A stretch of 64,000 nt of DNA from Acetobacteraceae bacterium (GTDB lineage: Bacteria > Pseudomonadota > Alphaproteobacteria > Acetobacterales > Acetobacteraceae): the NCBI GenBank assembly GCA_009693865.1, contig SHWL01000002.1, positions 32,905 to 96,904 of the forward strand, in the 5' to 3' direction. A model generated the notes under the pieces. It saw only the letters and a program-made list of their open reading frames with translations, did not search any database and was not told the DNA's origin. Shown piece after piece: positions 52,080 through 60,105 of the stretch. A program made the position numbers and the translations under genes. Each line of letters starts with the position of its first letter. Within the stretch, counting starts at the first letter, position 1.

Positions 52080-53291
52080 TTGCCATCGATCAATGACACC
52101 GTGCGGGCCTTCATGCCCGGCCCCCCTTGCGAACGGGAGGCTTTCGGGCCGGGCTCGCTGTCCGGCCTCAGCTTCGCGGTCAAGGATCTGTTCGACATCG
52201 CCGGTCACGTCACCGGCTTCGGCAATCCAGACTGGGCGCGGACCCACCCCGTGGCCGCCGGAACGGCGCCGCCCATAACCGCGCTATTGGAGGCCGGGGC
52301 ACGGCTGGCCGGGAAGACCAAGACGGTCGAGTTGGCCTACGGTCTGACCGGTGAAAACATTTGGTATGGAACCCCGCTCAACCCGGCCGCGCCGGACCGC
52401 TTTCCCGGCGGATCGAGTTGCGGATCGGCTGCCGCGACCGCCGCCGGCCTGGTCGATTTCGCGCTGGGTTCCGACACTGGCGGCTCCATCCGTATTCCCG
52501 CGAGCTATTGCGGGTTGTTCGGAATACGCCCGACCCACGGCGCCATCTCGCTCGCCGGAGCCTGCCCGCTGGCGCCAGGCTTCGACACCCTGGGTTGGTT
52601 CGCACGCGAAGCCACGCTGCTGGCAAGCGTTGGCGAGGTCTTGCTTCCGGCCGGCGGCCCCTTGGGCGGGCCGCTTTTGCTGGTAACCGAGGCCTGGGAA
52701 AACGCCCAGCCCGGCGTCGTCGACGCCCTTGGGCCGGCTTTGCGCGCGTTGGAGACAATTTTCGGGCCCGCGATCGGAATACGTCTGGTTCCCGAGGGCC
52801 TCGACACACTATTCGCCCATTTCCGCGCCGTTCAGGCGGAAGAAGCCTGGGCAGCCCTCGGTTCCTGGGTCGAGCAACACGCGCCTGCGTTCGGGCCCGG
52901 GGTCGGCGAGCGCTTCGCGGCGGCGAAAGCCCTGAATCCCGCGCTGCCGGCCGCCGGCCGCGCCTTCCGTCGAGACTTTCGCGCCAGAATTGGGGGGTTG
53001 CTCGCGGGCGGCGCGACCATGGTCTATCCGACCAGCCCGGGACCAGCGCCGTTGTTGACGGCGAGCCTTGAGGATCAGGACGTGGTGCGCCAGACCACGA
53101 TGGGCGTTACCGCGATCGCCGGGTTGTGTGGCCTGCCCGAGGTGACACTGCCCGCCGCCTCGGTCGACGGCGCCCCGATTGGCCTGTCCCTGGTTTCCGG
53201 GCGGGGCCGCGACCGCGCGCTGCTCGCCCGGGTCGTTGAGGCCGCCCGGGTGGCTGGCCTGCCATCCGTGACTGACAGGACTTCGCCATGA
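52080..53291 (+). CDS. amidase (amidase signature family)
   Basis: 403 residues from a TTG at 52080 (GAGAGG upstream; ATG 52113 is an alternative). The Lys-cisSer-Ser triad is visible: K35 in FAVKDLFDIAG, S112 in PGGSSCGSAAATAAG, and nucleophile S136 in GSDTGGSIRIPASYCGLFG; the 24-residue Ser-Ser spacing matches the family. These cytoplasmic enzymes hydrolyse amides such as indoleacetamide or aliphatic amides. Biologically it could take the amide product of the nitrile hydratase in the same window, though the two are 20 kb apart and not an operon. The stop overlaps the GNAT start (ATGA). Confidence 0.93.
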   Translation: MPSINDTVRAFMPGPPCEREAFGPGSLSGLSFAVKDLFDIAGHVTGFGNPDWARTHPVAAGTAPPITALLEAGARLAGKTKTVELAYGLTGENIWYGTPLNPAAPDRFPGGSSCGSAAATAAGLVDFALGSDTGGSIRIPASYCGLFGIRPTHGAISLAGACPLAPGFDTLGWFAREATLLASVGEVLLPAGGPLGGPLLLVTEAWENAQPGVVDALGPALRALETIFGPAIGIRLVPEGLDTLFAHFRAVQAEEAWAALGSWVEQHAPAFGPGVGERFAAAKALNPALPAAGRAFRRDFRARIGGLLAGGATMVYPTSPGPAPLLTASLEDQDVVRQTTMGVTAIAGLCGLPEVTLPAASVDGAPIGLSLVSGRGRDRALLARVVEAARVAGLPSVTDRTSP

Positions 53292-53806
53292 TCATTCGCG
53301 ACGCGACCGAGGCCGATTTGCCGGACATCCAGTCCATCTACGCCCATCACGTCCTCACCGGCACCGGCACGTTCGAGGAAGAGCCGCCCTCGGTCGAGGA
53401 CATGATGTCGCGGTACCGCCGGATCGTCGATCACGGCTGGCGCTGGCTGGTCGCGGCGGATGAGTCCGGGATATTGGGTTATGCTTATTACTCCCAGTTC
53501 CGGGAGCGGTCGGCGTACCGGTATTGCGTGGAAAACAGCGTCTATGTGCGGGAGAATGTGCGCGGTCAGGGTGTCGGCAAGGCGCTGGTCCAGGAATTGA
53601 TCGATATTTGCACGGCAGGCGGGATGCGCCAGATGATCGCGGTCATTGGCGATTCCGAAAATGTCGGCTCGATCGGAGTGCATGCGAGCCTCGGGTTCCA
53701 AAAAGTGGGGACGCTTCGCTCGACCGGGATCAAGTTCGGGCGATGGCTGGACTCGGTTTATATGCAGCGGGCACTCGGGCGCGGCGACATCGATATTCCC
53801 GCGTGA
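53288..53806 (+). CDS. GNAT N-acetyltransferase (phosphinothricin acetyltransferase-like)
   Basis: 172 residues. It opens IIRDATEADLPDIQSIYAHH and TGTGTFEEEPPSVEDM, the PAT-subfamily start. It has the acetyl-CoA loop NVRGQGVGKALVQELIDIC and the C-terminal NVGSIGVHASLGFQKVGTLR. Members acetylate phosphinothricin, methionine sulfone/sulfoximine or related amines; native substrate here is unknown. The start overlaps the amidase stop by four bases, so they are co-translated, an arrangement that may mean a shared substrate class. Confidence 0.9.
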   Translation: MIIRDATEADLPDIQSIYAHHVLTGTGTFEEEPPSVEDMMSRYRRIVDHGWRWLVAADESGILGYAYYSQFRERSAYRYCVENSVYVRENVRGQGVGKALVQELIDICTAGGMRQMIAVIGDSENVGSIGVHASLGFQKVGTLRSTGIKFGRWLDSVYMQRALGRGDIDIPA

Positions 53807-53928
53807 TGGAGGCGCGGAAGCGGGGAACCGCGGCCCCTCGCCACACTTCCGCTGTCCAACCGCCGATAAACTTCGCCCAGAAGGCCGCCTGTGCTACGGG
53901 TGATGCTCCACAGCCGCACCAGCCAGAC

Positions 53929-54249
53929 ATGTCCGCCCCCCTTGTCCCGCCCGAACTTCTCGAGCCCGTCGTGGCGTATTTCCAGCCGCGTCGCGTGGTC
54001 CTGTTCGGCTCCGTCGCACGCGGGGAGGCGGGACCCGATAGCGATATCGACCTGCTGGTGATTCTGGATGACGACGCCCCACCCGAAAAAGTCACGATAA
54101 AAGCTGGGCGCGAGTCCCGGCGAACTTACCGTGAACCTGCCGACGTGATCCCGGTGCGGGAGCATACCTACCAAACCCGATCGCATATTCCGGGGACATT
54201 GTCGCAGGCTGCTGCCCTGGACGGCATCGTCGTTTATGAGCGAACCTGA
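53929..54249 (+). CDS. minimal nucleotidyltransferase (MNT) domain protein, antitoxin
   Basis: 106 residues from ATG 53929. The nucleotidyltransferase signature G27-S-x10-D39-x-D41 is in VVLFGSVARGEAGPDSDIDL. It is followed by the C-terminal strand region VIPVREHTYQTRSHIPGTLS. In HEPN/MNT modules the MNT protein neutralises the HEPN ribonuclease, often by adenylylating it. The HEPN gene starts 14 bases before this gene's stop. The AT content is ordinary for the region. The 122-base gap before it has no gene. Confidence 0.9.
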   Translation: MSAPLVPPELLEPVVAYFQPRRVVLFGSVARGEAGPDSDIDLLVILDDDAPPEKVTIKAGRESRRTYREPADVIPVREHTYQTRSHIPGTLSQAAALDGIVVYERT

Positions 54250-54667
54250 CTCTCACACGCACTGGCGGGTGGTCGAGGAGTGGCTCGAATTTGCCCGGGA
54301 CGACCTCCGCGTGATGCGGGCTTGTTGCGAACCTGAACCACCAGTGTACCGGATGGCCGCGTACCTTTGTCAGCAAGCAGCGGAGAAAGTGTTGAAAGGC
54401 TTTCACGTCAAGGCGAACGTCCGGGTTCGGAAGACTCATGACCTTGTTGCGCTGGCGGATGTGGTCATCGCGCATTTTCCCGATATCGCGCATTTGGCCA
54501 CCCAGACAGAGAGCTGGACGGACTGGAACGTGGCCTACCGCTATCCCGGTGAATCGGACCGGCCGCCCGATCCATCCAGGAGCGAGCTTGAAGCCGCCGC
54601 CACGTGCATCGAACAATTGGCGGCGGTGTTGTGGGACCTGGCGCCCCCCGGATATGGCCGGCCGTGA
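54236..54667 (+). CDS. HEPN domain ribonuclease toxin
   Basis: 143 residues overlapping the MNT gene. A four-helix HEPN fold is evident: WRVVEEWLEFARDDLRVMRA, AAYLCQQAAEKVLKGFHVKA and SELEAAATCIEQLAAVLWDL. The catalytic Rx4-6H motif is R63-VRKT-H68 in NVRVRKTHDL. The toxin cuts RNA at the decoding or mRNA level when not modified by the MNT partner. Together with the MNT gene this is a complete, intact HEPN/MNT toxin-antitoxin locus. The 133 bases downstream hold no gene. Confidence 0.88.
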   Translation: MSEPDSHTHWRVVEEWLEFARDDLRVMRACCEPEPPVYRMAAYLCQQAAEKVLKGFHVKANVRVRKTHDLVALADVVIAHFPDIAHLATQTESWTDWNVAYRYPGESDRPPDPSRSELEAAATCIEQLAAVLWDLAPPGYGRP

Positions 54668-54800
54668 ACTCGATCGCCGCCGCGCCTGACACCAGCCAGC
54701 AAACCAACAACGTCCTTCCATCTCGCCAAGGCATTTCAGGCTCTGGGTGTTGGTTGGTTTCATCGTGGCCTCTCACCCATAATGCCAAAGGGCGGTGCTG

Positions 54801-56069
54801 ATGGATTGGCGCGACCGTCGTCTCTGGATGATGGCCGCCTACGGCTTCGTCGCGGGTCTGCCCCTGCCGTTGTCGACCTTCACCCTGCGCTACTGGCTGT
54901 CCGAGAGTGGCACCGCCCTGGCCGTAATCGGCCTGACCGCGAATATCGGGCTCGCGTATTCGTTGAAGTTCCTCTGGTCGCCGGTGTTCGACCAGGTGCC
55001 ACCGCCAGGCCCGATGCGACACCTGGGACGGCGGCGCGGGTGGCTGATGGCGATCCAACCAGCGCTGGCGCTCGCGGCCGGCGGGCTGGCGCTGACCAAT
55101 CCCGCCACCGCGCCGATGACGGCCATCGCGGCCGCGGCTTTGGTCGCGTTCCTGTCCGCCAGTCAGGACATCGCGATCGACGCCTGGCGCATCGAGACGT
55201 TCGCCCAGCGCATGCAAGGATCGGCCCTGGCCGCCTATGTCTGGGGTTACCGGTTCGCGATGCTCGCGGCGACGACCGGGGTGATCTGGGCCTCGGGCTT
55301 CGTGGGCTGGCATGCCGCTCTGCTGGGGATCGCGTGCCTGCTGCTGCTTGGCCCGATCGTCACGCTGTTGGCCCCGGAGCCAGTGGCAAGTGGCGCCCCC
55401 ATTGTTCAAGGCCTGACCCTGGCGCGACGGGCCCGGCACGCGGTCATCAACCCGCTGGTCGACTTCCTGACCCGGCCGGGCGCGATCATGATCTTGATCT
55501 TCGTCGCCTTGTTCAAACTCGGCGAGGCGATGGCCGGGATCATGACCGCGCCGTTTTACCGGAGCCTCAGCTTCACCCGCGAAGCCATCGCGGGTGCCGG
55601 GCCGTTTTCCCTGGTGGCGACCCTGACCGGAATCACGTTCGGCGGCTGGCTGGTCGCGCGGATCGGCGTCGGGCGAGCCCTGCTGTGGACCGGCTCGGCC
55701 CAAACCGTCGCCATGATCATGTACGAGGTGCTGGCGCACGCCCCCGGGCAACTTCCCATCCTGTATCTGACCGTCGCGATCGAGGCGTTCGCCCAGGGCA
55801 TGGCCGACGCGGCGTTCCTGACCTACCTGTCGGGGCTTTGCTCACGGGAATTCACCGCGACACATTACGCGCTGCTGTCGTCGGTTCCAGCCCTGGCGAT
55901 CCATACGATCGGCGGATTTTCGGGCATCATCGCGGCCGCCGTCGGGTGGGTCGCATTTTATGCGATCTGCACCATCGCCGCGTTGCCCGCGATGGGGTTG
56001 ATGGTGGTGCTGTTGAAGAGGTACCCGCCAGACGAGCGGGCCCCGGATCCGAGGGCCCGCGATCCCTGA
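54801..56069 (+). CDS. MFS transporter, AmpG/muropeptide-permease-like
   Basis: 422 residues from ATG 54801 (AAAGGGCGG upstream; GTG 54795 in frame). It has 12 predicted membrane segments. The first motif AAYGFVAGLPLPLSTFTLRY and the loop IGLTANIGLAYSLKFLWSPV followed by FDQVPPPG closely follow AmpG, as do GRRRGWLMAIQPALALAAGG and AFLSASQDIAIDAWRIETFA. AmpG imports anhydro-muropeptides for cell-wall recycling and controls ampC induction. Some AmpG-like carriers move other acylated molecules, so the assignment is to subfamily only. Confidence 0.85.
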   Translation: MDWRDRRLWMMAAYGFVAGLPLPLSTFTLRYWLSESGTALAVIGLTANIGLAYSLKFLWSPVFDQVPPPGPMRHLGRRRGWLMAIQPALALAAGGLALTNPATAPMTAIAAAALVAFLSASQDIAIDAWRIETFAQRMQGSALAAYVWGYRFAMLAATTGVIWASGFVGWHAALLGIACLLLLGPIVTLLAPEPVASGAPIVQGLTLARRARHAVINPLVDFLTRPGAIMILIFVALFKLGEAMAGIMTAPFYRSLSFTREAIAGAGPFSLVATLTGITFGGWLVARIGVGRALLWTGSAQTVAMIMYEVLAHAPGQLPILYLTVAIEAFAQGMADAAFLTYLSGLCSREFTATHYALLSSVPALAIHTIGGFSGIIAAAVGWVAFYAICTIAALPAMGLMVVLLKRYPPDERAPDPRARDP

Positions 56070-56070
56070 G

Positions 56071-56892
56071 TCACGCTGGTTCGATCGGCATCCGGGCAAT
56101 GCCACCCCAGGCGATCGGCGCGCCCGCTTTTTCCGCGGCGGCGGCCGGCGCCAGAGAGGTATCCCAATCGGCCGCGATGAAGCGGCGGCCGTTCACTTCG
56201 GCGGCTTCATCCGACAGCAGCCAAAGCAGTGGCGGCGCCATGATCTCGGGTTGCAGCATTTTCGCCGGATCGCCCGCCTGCCCAACCAGCGGCGTGTTCG
56301 TGACGCCGCCCGGCACCAGGACGTTGGACGTCACGCCCGTGCCCGCGAGGTCGGCCGACAAGCCCGCCATCGCCGCCTCAGCCGCTGCCTTGGAGGAGCC
56401 GTAGAGCAGGTAGCCTTGCCGCACCATCGTGCCGAGACTGGTGGTGACCGTGATGATCCGGCCCCGTCCCGCCGCCAGCATATGGGGCAGCACCGCGCGC
56501 GCCATGTTGATCGGCGCGGCGCCATTGATCGCCATGAACCGCGCCCATTGCTCCGGGGTTGTTTCCCAGAACCGGATCGGCTGCTGCCGCGCGTTCTCGC
56601 GCAATGACGCCTGCCCGATACCGGCGTTGTTCACCAGCGCGTCGATGCGGCCGAACTTGATCAGGGCCGAGCCCGCGACATGCGCGAACGAGTCTGGCTG
56701 CGTCAGATCGACGGCGACCGTGTTCACTTTCCCGGGGAGGTTCGCGGCCCGCTTGGCCAGCTCCGCCAGCGCGGCGCCATTGCGGTCGACCGCGGTGACG
56801 TCGTCGCCGGCGGTGAGCAGCGCGATGGTCATCACGAGGCCCATGCCGCTCGCGGCACCGGTCACGATGACGGATTTGTTGGTCGCTGCCAT
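56071..56892 (-). CDS. short-chain dehydrogenase/reductase
   Basis: 273 residues from ATG 56892 (GAAGGAATC upstream). The cofactor motif VTGAASGMGLVMTIALL, NNAGIGQASL and the catalytic YGSSK in GYLLYGSSKAAAEAAMAGLS are intact, with the active-site serine in VTTSLGTM. It is a classical SDR that oxidises or reduces a hydroxyl/keto group using NAD(P). Convergent with the AmpG-like gene; the two stops are one base apart. Substrate unknown. Confidence 0.93.
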   Translation of the reverse strand: MAATNKSVIVTGAASGMGLVMTIALLTAGDDVTAVDRNGAALAELAKRAANLPGKVNTVAVDLTQPDSFAHVAGSALIKFGRIDALVNNAGIGQASLRENARQQPIRFWETTPEQWARFMAINGAAPINMARAVLPHMLAAGRGRIITVTTSLGTMVRQGYLLYGSSKAAAEAAMAGLSADLAGTGVTSNVLVPGGVTNTPLVGQAGDPAKMLQPEIMAPPLLWLLSDEAAEVNGRRFIAADWDTSLAPAAAAEKAGAPIAWGGIARMPIEPA

Positions 56893-56983
56893 TTCTGATT
56901 CCTTCACATTGACGTGCCGGCACATTGACGTGCCCGACCGTGTCCGGTCCCGGGGGCGATGTCCAGAGCCAGAAGAGGCTGCT

Positions 56984-58783
56984 CTATCGAATTTTGGTGC
57001 GTACTTGGAATGAAAGGATTTTGTGCGTCGATTCCGCGGGCTTCCTGAAATTCTGGTTCGGGAGATAGGACGGGATACCGATAAGGGACACAGTCAGATT
57101 ACCCTCCCGATCGACCGTCAGGACCGTGTAGCTGAACGTGTCCGGCGACAGAAAATCGACCGGCTGACGTTTCGTATTGGCCTCGGGATCGAACTCCCGC
57201 CAAACATTCGCCAAACCGGGAAGTCCGGCCAGACCGTCGGCCGGTTGCCCCAGGGCCGCCTGTGAGGCCGTGCGAACAGTGGCCGCGGCCAGGATCGTTT
57301 CCATGTCGTGTTTCAGGAAAGTGTCCGGTCCGCCCGCGCCTATGGGACCGGTCACGATATGAATTGCCCCGGGCACCAGCGCTTTGGTTCCATCCCCGGT
57401 CTCATATTGCAGCCGGTTGAACCGGGTCGTGTGATCGTCGGTGGCGAGGAACACCACATGATCGATCGCATTGTCCGCGATGAATTTCAGCAACGCATTC
57501 CGCTCAGCGCGATAACCGCCGTACCAGGACTTTTGATCTTGCGAGACCACGTCTTTGACCTCGCCCACCATATCCATCGGTGTCGAAATTCCAACGAACT
57601 TCCAGGTGACCCCCGCGCGTTGGGCTTGCAGCAGCGTTGTCTTCAGCCAAGCGAACTGTGTCGCGCCCAACATGGTCCGGGCCGGGTTCGCGCCACGCGG
57701 ATCGGCGGCCGGCAGTTCGCCGCCGGTCGCCGTGCCGAGCCGCGCGTCCCGGTAGGACCGATCGTCGATCTGAATGTAGGCCGTATGCTTCCCCCAACGT
57801 TGCGCAAAGTAATTCCTCGCGGTCCCATGCAGTCGCGGATCGCCCGGCGCGTTAACCCGCGGCCCAGAGATACTCAGGCCCGAAGCCGGAGTGCCCATGA
57901 TATCGATCCGGGTGGGATGGTAATTGAAGAACGATTTCTCAAGGGTCAGAAACGCGAGCGTCTGATTGTGGAACGTTCCCGTATTATTGACGTCGAATGC
58001 CAGGGTCGCCGCTGGATTCCGCCCGGTCAACAACGCCTGAGGCGCGCCGCCCGACTGCAACGAGGCGTTGCCCAGTTCATGATTGTCGAGCAACGTATAA
58101 TGTCCCGTCGCCGCGAACAGGGGACGCAAACTGGCTTGACCGTCCGAGGCTATCGCACCGGTTTCCGAAACGCCCAGGATGTTCTGGCGATATTTGAGGT
58201 TATAGGCGATCAGAGCGCGTCGCGCGTCTTCAGCGTTGCTGGTGGGCGTCAGGTCGGGCACTTTGGGCGAAACAGTGGCCGGCCGGCCACTTGCCGTCTC
58301 GTACATCGTGTCGCCGTTGAAGATGAAGAAGTCCAGATTGTGCCGCCCGATATCGGCGATGGCTGGATAGGGCCGGAAACGCCCATCGGCATCCCCGCTG
58401 AACGCGAAGGTTATCGAAGTGGCCTGGTTTGGCCGCGGCGCTGTCGTGAAGCGTCCCACATCGCTTTTGGTATCGGCGACAAACCGGTAAAAATACCGGA
58501 ACCCGCTTCTGAGACCGGAAGGGTTCAGTTTCAACGTGAAATCGTTGTCCGCGATGGTCGACCCACCCGCCGACCAAACAATATGCCGAAAATCCGGATC
58601 CGTCGCGATTTGCGCCGTGACATCGGCCGGGCGGCCGTCATCCGTGGCGCGGGTCCATAGAATCACGTCGGTCGCCGTCATATCGCCCGCCGCGATGGCG
58701 TCGAAGGACACGACGGCGTACGCCGCGCCCCCCGGCAATCCAAGCAACCACGCCGCGAGTAGCGCGCGGAGAAGTCTCACCAC
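56984..58783 (-). CDS. PhoD-like alkaline phosphatase, exported
   Basis: 599 residues from a GTG that overlaps the preceding LLM gene's stop. A signal peptide (LRALLAAWLLGLPGGAAYA) precedes the PhoD N-terminal domain (DMTATDVILWTRATDDGRPA), then the metallophosphoesterase core: FAFSGDADGRFRPYPAIADI, DFFIFNGDTMYE, ATGHYTLLDNHELGN, and VVFLATDDHTTRFNRLQYET. Members are Ca/Fe phosphodiesterases/phosphatases secreted for phosphate scavenging. It is in the same run as the LLM oxidoreductase. No Pho box was identified. Confidence 0.88.
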   Translation of the reverse strand: MVRLLRALLAAWLLGLPGGAAYAVVSFDAIAAGDMTATDVILWTRATDDGRPADVTAQIATDPDFRHIVWSAGGSTIADNDFTLKLNPSGLRSGFRYFYRFVADTKSDVGRFTTAPRPNQATSITFAFSGDADGRFRPYPAIADIGRHNLDFFIFNGDTMYETASGRPATVSPKVPDLTPTSNAEDARRALIAYNLKYRQNILGVSETGAIASDGQASLRPLFAATGHYTLLDNHELGNASLQSGGAPQALLTGRNPAATLAFDVNNTGTFHNQTLAFLTLEKSFFNYHPTRIDIMGTPASGLSISGPRVNAPGDPRLHGTARNYFAQRWGKHTAYIQIDDRSYRDARLGTATGGELPAADPRGANPARTMLGATQFAWLKTTLLQAQRAGVTWKFVGISTPMDMVGEVKDVVSQDQKSWYGGYRAERNALLKFIADNAIDHVVFLATDDHTTRFNRLQYETGDGTKALVPGAIHIVTGPIGAGGPDTFLKHDMETILAAATVRTASQAALGQPADGLAGLPGLANVWREFDPEANTKRQPVDFLSPDTFSYTVLTVDREGNLTVSLIGIPSYLPNQNFRKPAESTHKILSFQVRTKIR

Positions 58784-59970
58784 GCTTCCTTACCCTGGAC
58801 GGGCCGTGCCACCGCGGCCCGCGCCTTTTGTTCGGCCTCATGCTTATCGAACATCGCCCGCGCCGCGCTGGTGCGCTTTTCAGTCAAAAGATCGCGATTT
58901 TCGGTACACCAGTCAAAGGAGTCGATCCTGGGCCTGTTGTCGCCCGAGAAATGCGGCATCACATAGCGTTGATAAAGTTCATACGACCGCTTGGTCTGCT
59001 CGAAATCGGCCCAGTTGTGGACCTGTTGCAAGAAAGCACCGAAATCGCCTTGCTTGTCGTACAGGCGCTGGATCATGGCGATCGCGTCGTCCGGGGTGCC
59101 GATGACGCCATAGTTGTTTTCCACGAACCATTCCGCGGCATCCTTGCCCGGCGGCACGTTGAAACGCGGCTGATTGTTGTTCAGATAACCGAGATAGTTG
59201 TCGAACCCATATTTCACATTCTCCTTCGCCTGCGCGCGGGTTTCCGCGATGTGCATCGGACCCACCAAACGTAAGCCGGCCGGATTCATCTTCAGCCCCT
59301 GTTCCGCCGCCATGTCGTTGGCGATCTTCCAGTTCGCCCCCAACGCGTCGTAGCCGAACGGGTTGGTCGCTGCGACGCAGATCATGCTCAGCCCGTATTT
59401 CCCCGCCAGACGCCCACCCGAGGGCGTGACGGCGCTGACCACCGCGACCTCCGGATACGGCTTCGTGTACGGCAGGATATGCGCGCGGGCGTTGACGTAA
59501 TTATACCAATCCGTTTTCTCGGTGACGTATTCGCCCTTGAAGAAACGCAGGATCACATCCAGTGCCTCGGCCATCCGGTCGCGCTGCGTGTTCGGGTCGA
59601 TCCCCAGCATCAACGCGTCCGATGCCAGCAGGCCGGGACCCGCGCCGAACATGATCCGGCCGCGCGTGTGATGGTCCAACTGGATGATCCGGTTCGCGGT
59701 CATCAGCGGATTATGATACGGTAACGATATCACGCCGGTACCGAATTTAATCCATCTCGTCCGCTCGGCCGCGACCGCGATGAACAGTTCGGGGGAGCTG
59801 ATGAGTTCCCAGCCGGCGGAATGATGCTCGCCAATCCAGGCTTCGTGGAACCCCAGCCGGTCGAGCCACTGCATCAATTCCAGATCGCGTTCGATACAGG
59901 CGGCGGGATTTTCGTTCAAGGGATGAAAGGGCGGCAAGAAGGCGCCGTGACGAAGCGGGATACCGGGCAT
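58777..59970 (-). CDS. LLM-class flavin-dependent oxidoreductase
   Basis: 397 residues from ATG 59970, with AGAAGGAAAC just upstream; the ATG at 59994 is less likely. It is a bacterial luciferase-like TIM barrel: HGAFLPPFHPLNENPAACIE, GFHEAWIGEHHSAGWELISS, FGTGVISLPYHNPLMTANRI followed by IQLDHHTRGRIMFGAGPG, and VAVVSAVTPSGGRLAGKYGL. It resembles the limonene/alkanal monooxygenase-like LLM group. Reduced flavin would come from elsewhere. It shares an 8-base start/stop overlap with the PhoD-like gene. Confidence 0.93.
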   Translation of the reverse strand: MPGIPLRHGAFLPPFHPLNENPAACIERDLELMQWLDRLGFHEAWIGEHHSAGWELISSPELFIAVAAERTRWIKFGTGVISLPYHNPLMTANRIIQLDHHTRGRIMFGAGPGLLASDALMLGIDPNTQRDRMAEALDVILRFFKGEYVTEKTDWYNYVNARAHILPYTKPYPEVAVVSAVTPSGGRLAGKYGLSMICVAATNPFGYDALGANWKIANDMAAEQGLKMNPAGLRLVGPMHIAETRAQAKENVKYGFDNYLGYLNNNQPRFNVPPGKDAAEWFVENNYGVIGTPDDAIAMIQRLYDKQGDFGAFLQQVHNWADFEQTKRSYELYQRYVMPHFSGDNRPRIDSFDWCTENRDLLTEKRTSAARAMFDKHEAEQKARAAVARPVQGKEAW

Positions 59971-60030
59971 GGGTCGTTTCCTTCTGGGGGACATCGCGTT
60001 GGGAGGATGTTAACAGGGATCGCTCTCTCT

Positions 60031-60096
60031 CGTCATGGCCCTGTCCCTGCGGAGGCGGGGGCCGGGCCACGACGCGAAAATCCGGGCATGACGAAA
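60031..60096. repeat. degenerate copy of the dispersed palindromic repeat
   Basis: CGTCATGGCC at 60031-60040 followed by GGGCCGGGCCACGACG around 60060-60075 and GGGCATGACGA up to 60095. This is the arm pattern of the copies at 30741 and 42141, with several mismatches. Confidence 0.5.
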
Positions 60097-60105
60097 AAGG
60101 AAATC

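Noticed and set aside
54782..56404. 540-codon open frame on the + strand over the AmpG-like gene
   Set aside because: It is out-of-frame with the transporter, Arg/Gly/Pro-rich and typical of GC-rich shadow frames; the transporter frame shows real membrane motifs.
57308..58660. 450-codon + strand frame opposite the PhoD-like gene
   Set aside because: Shadow of a real minus-strand gene; no motifs.
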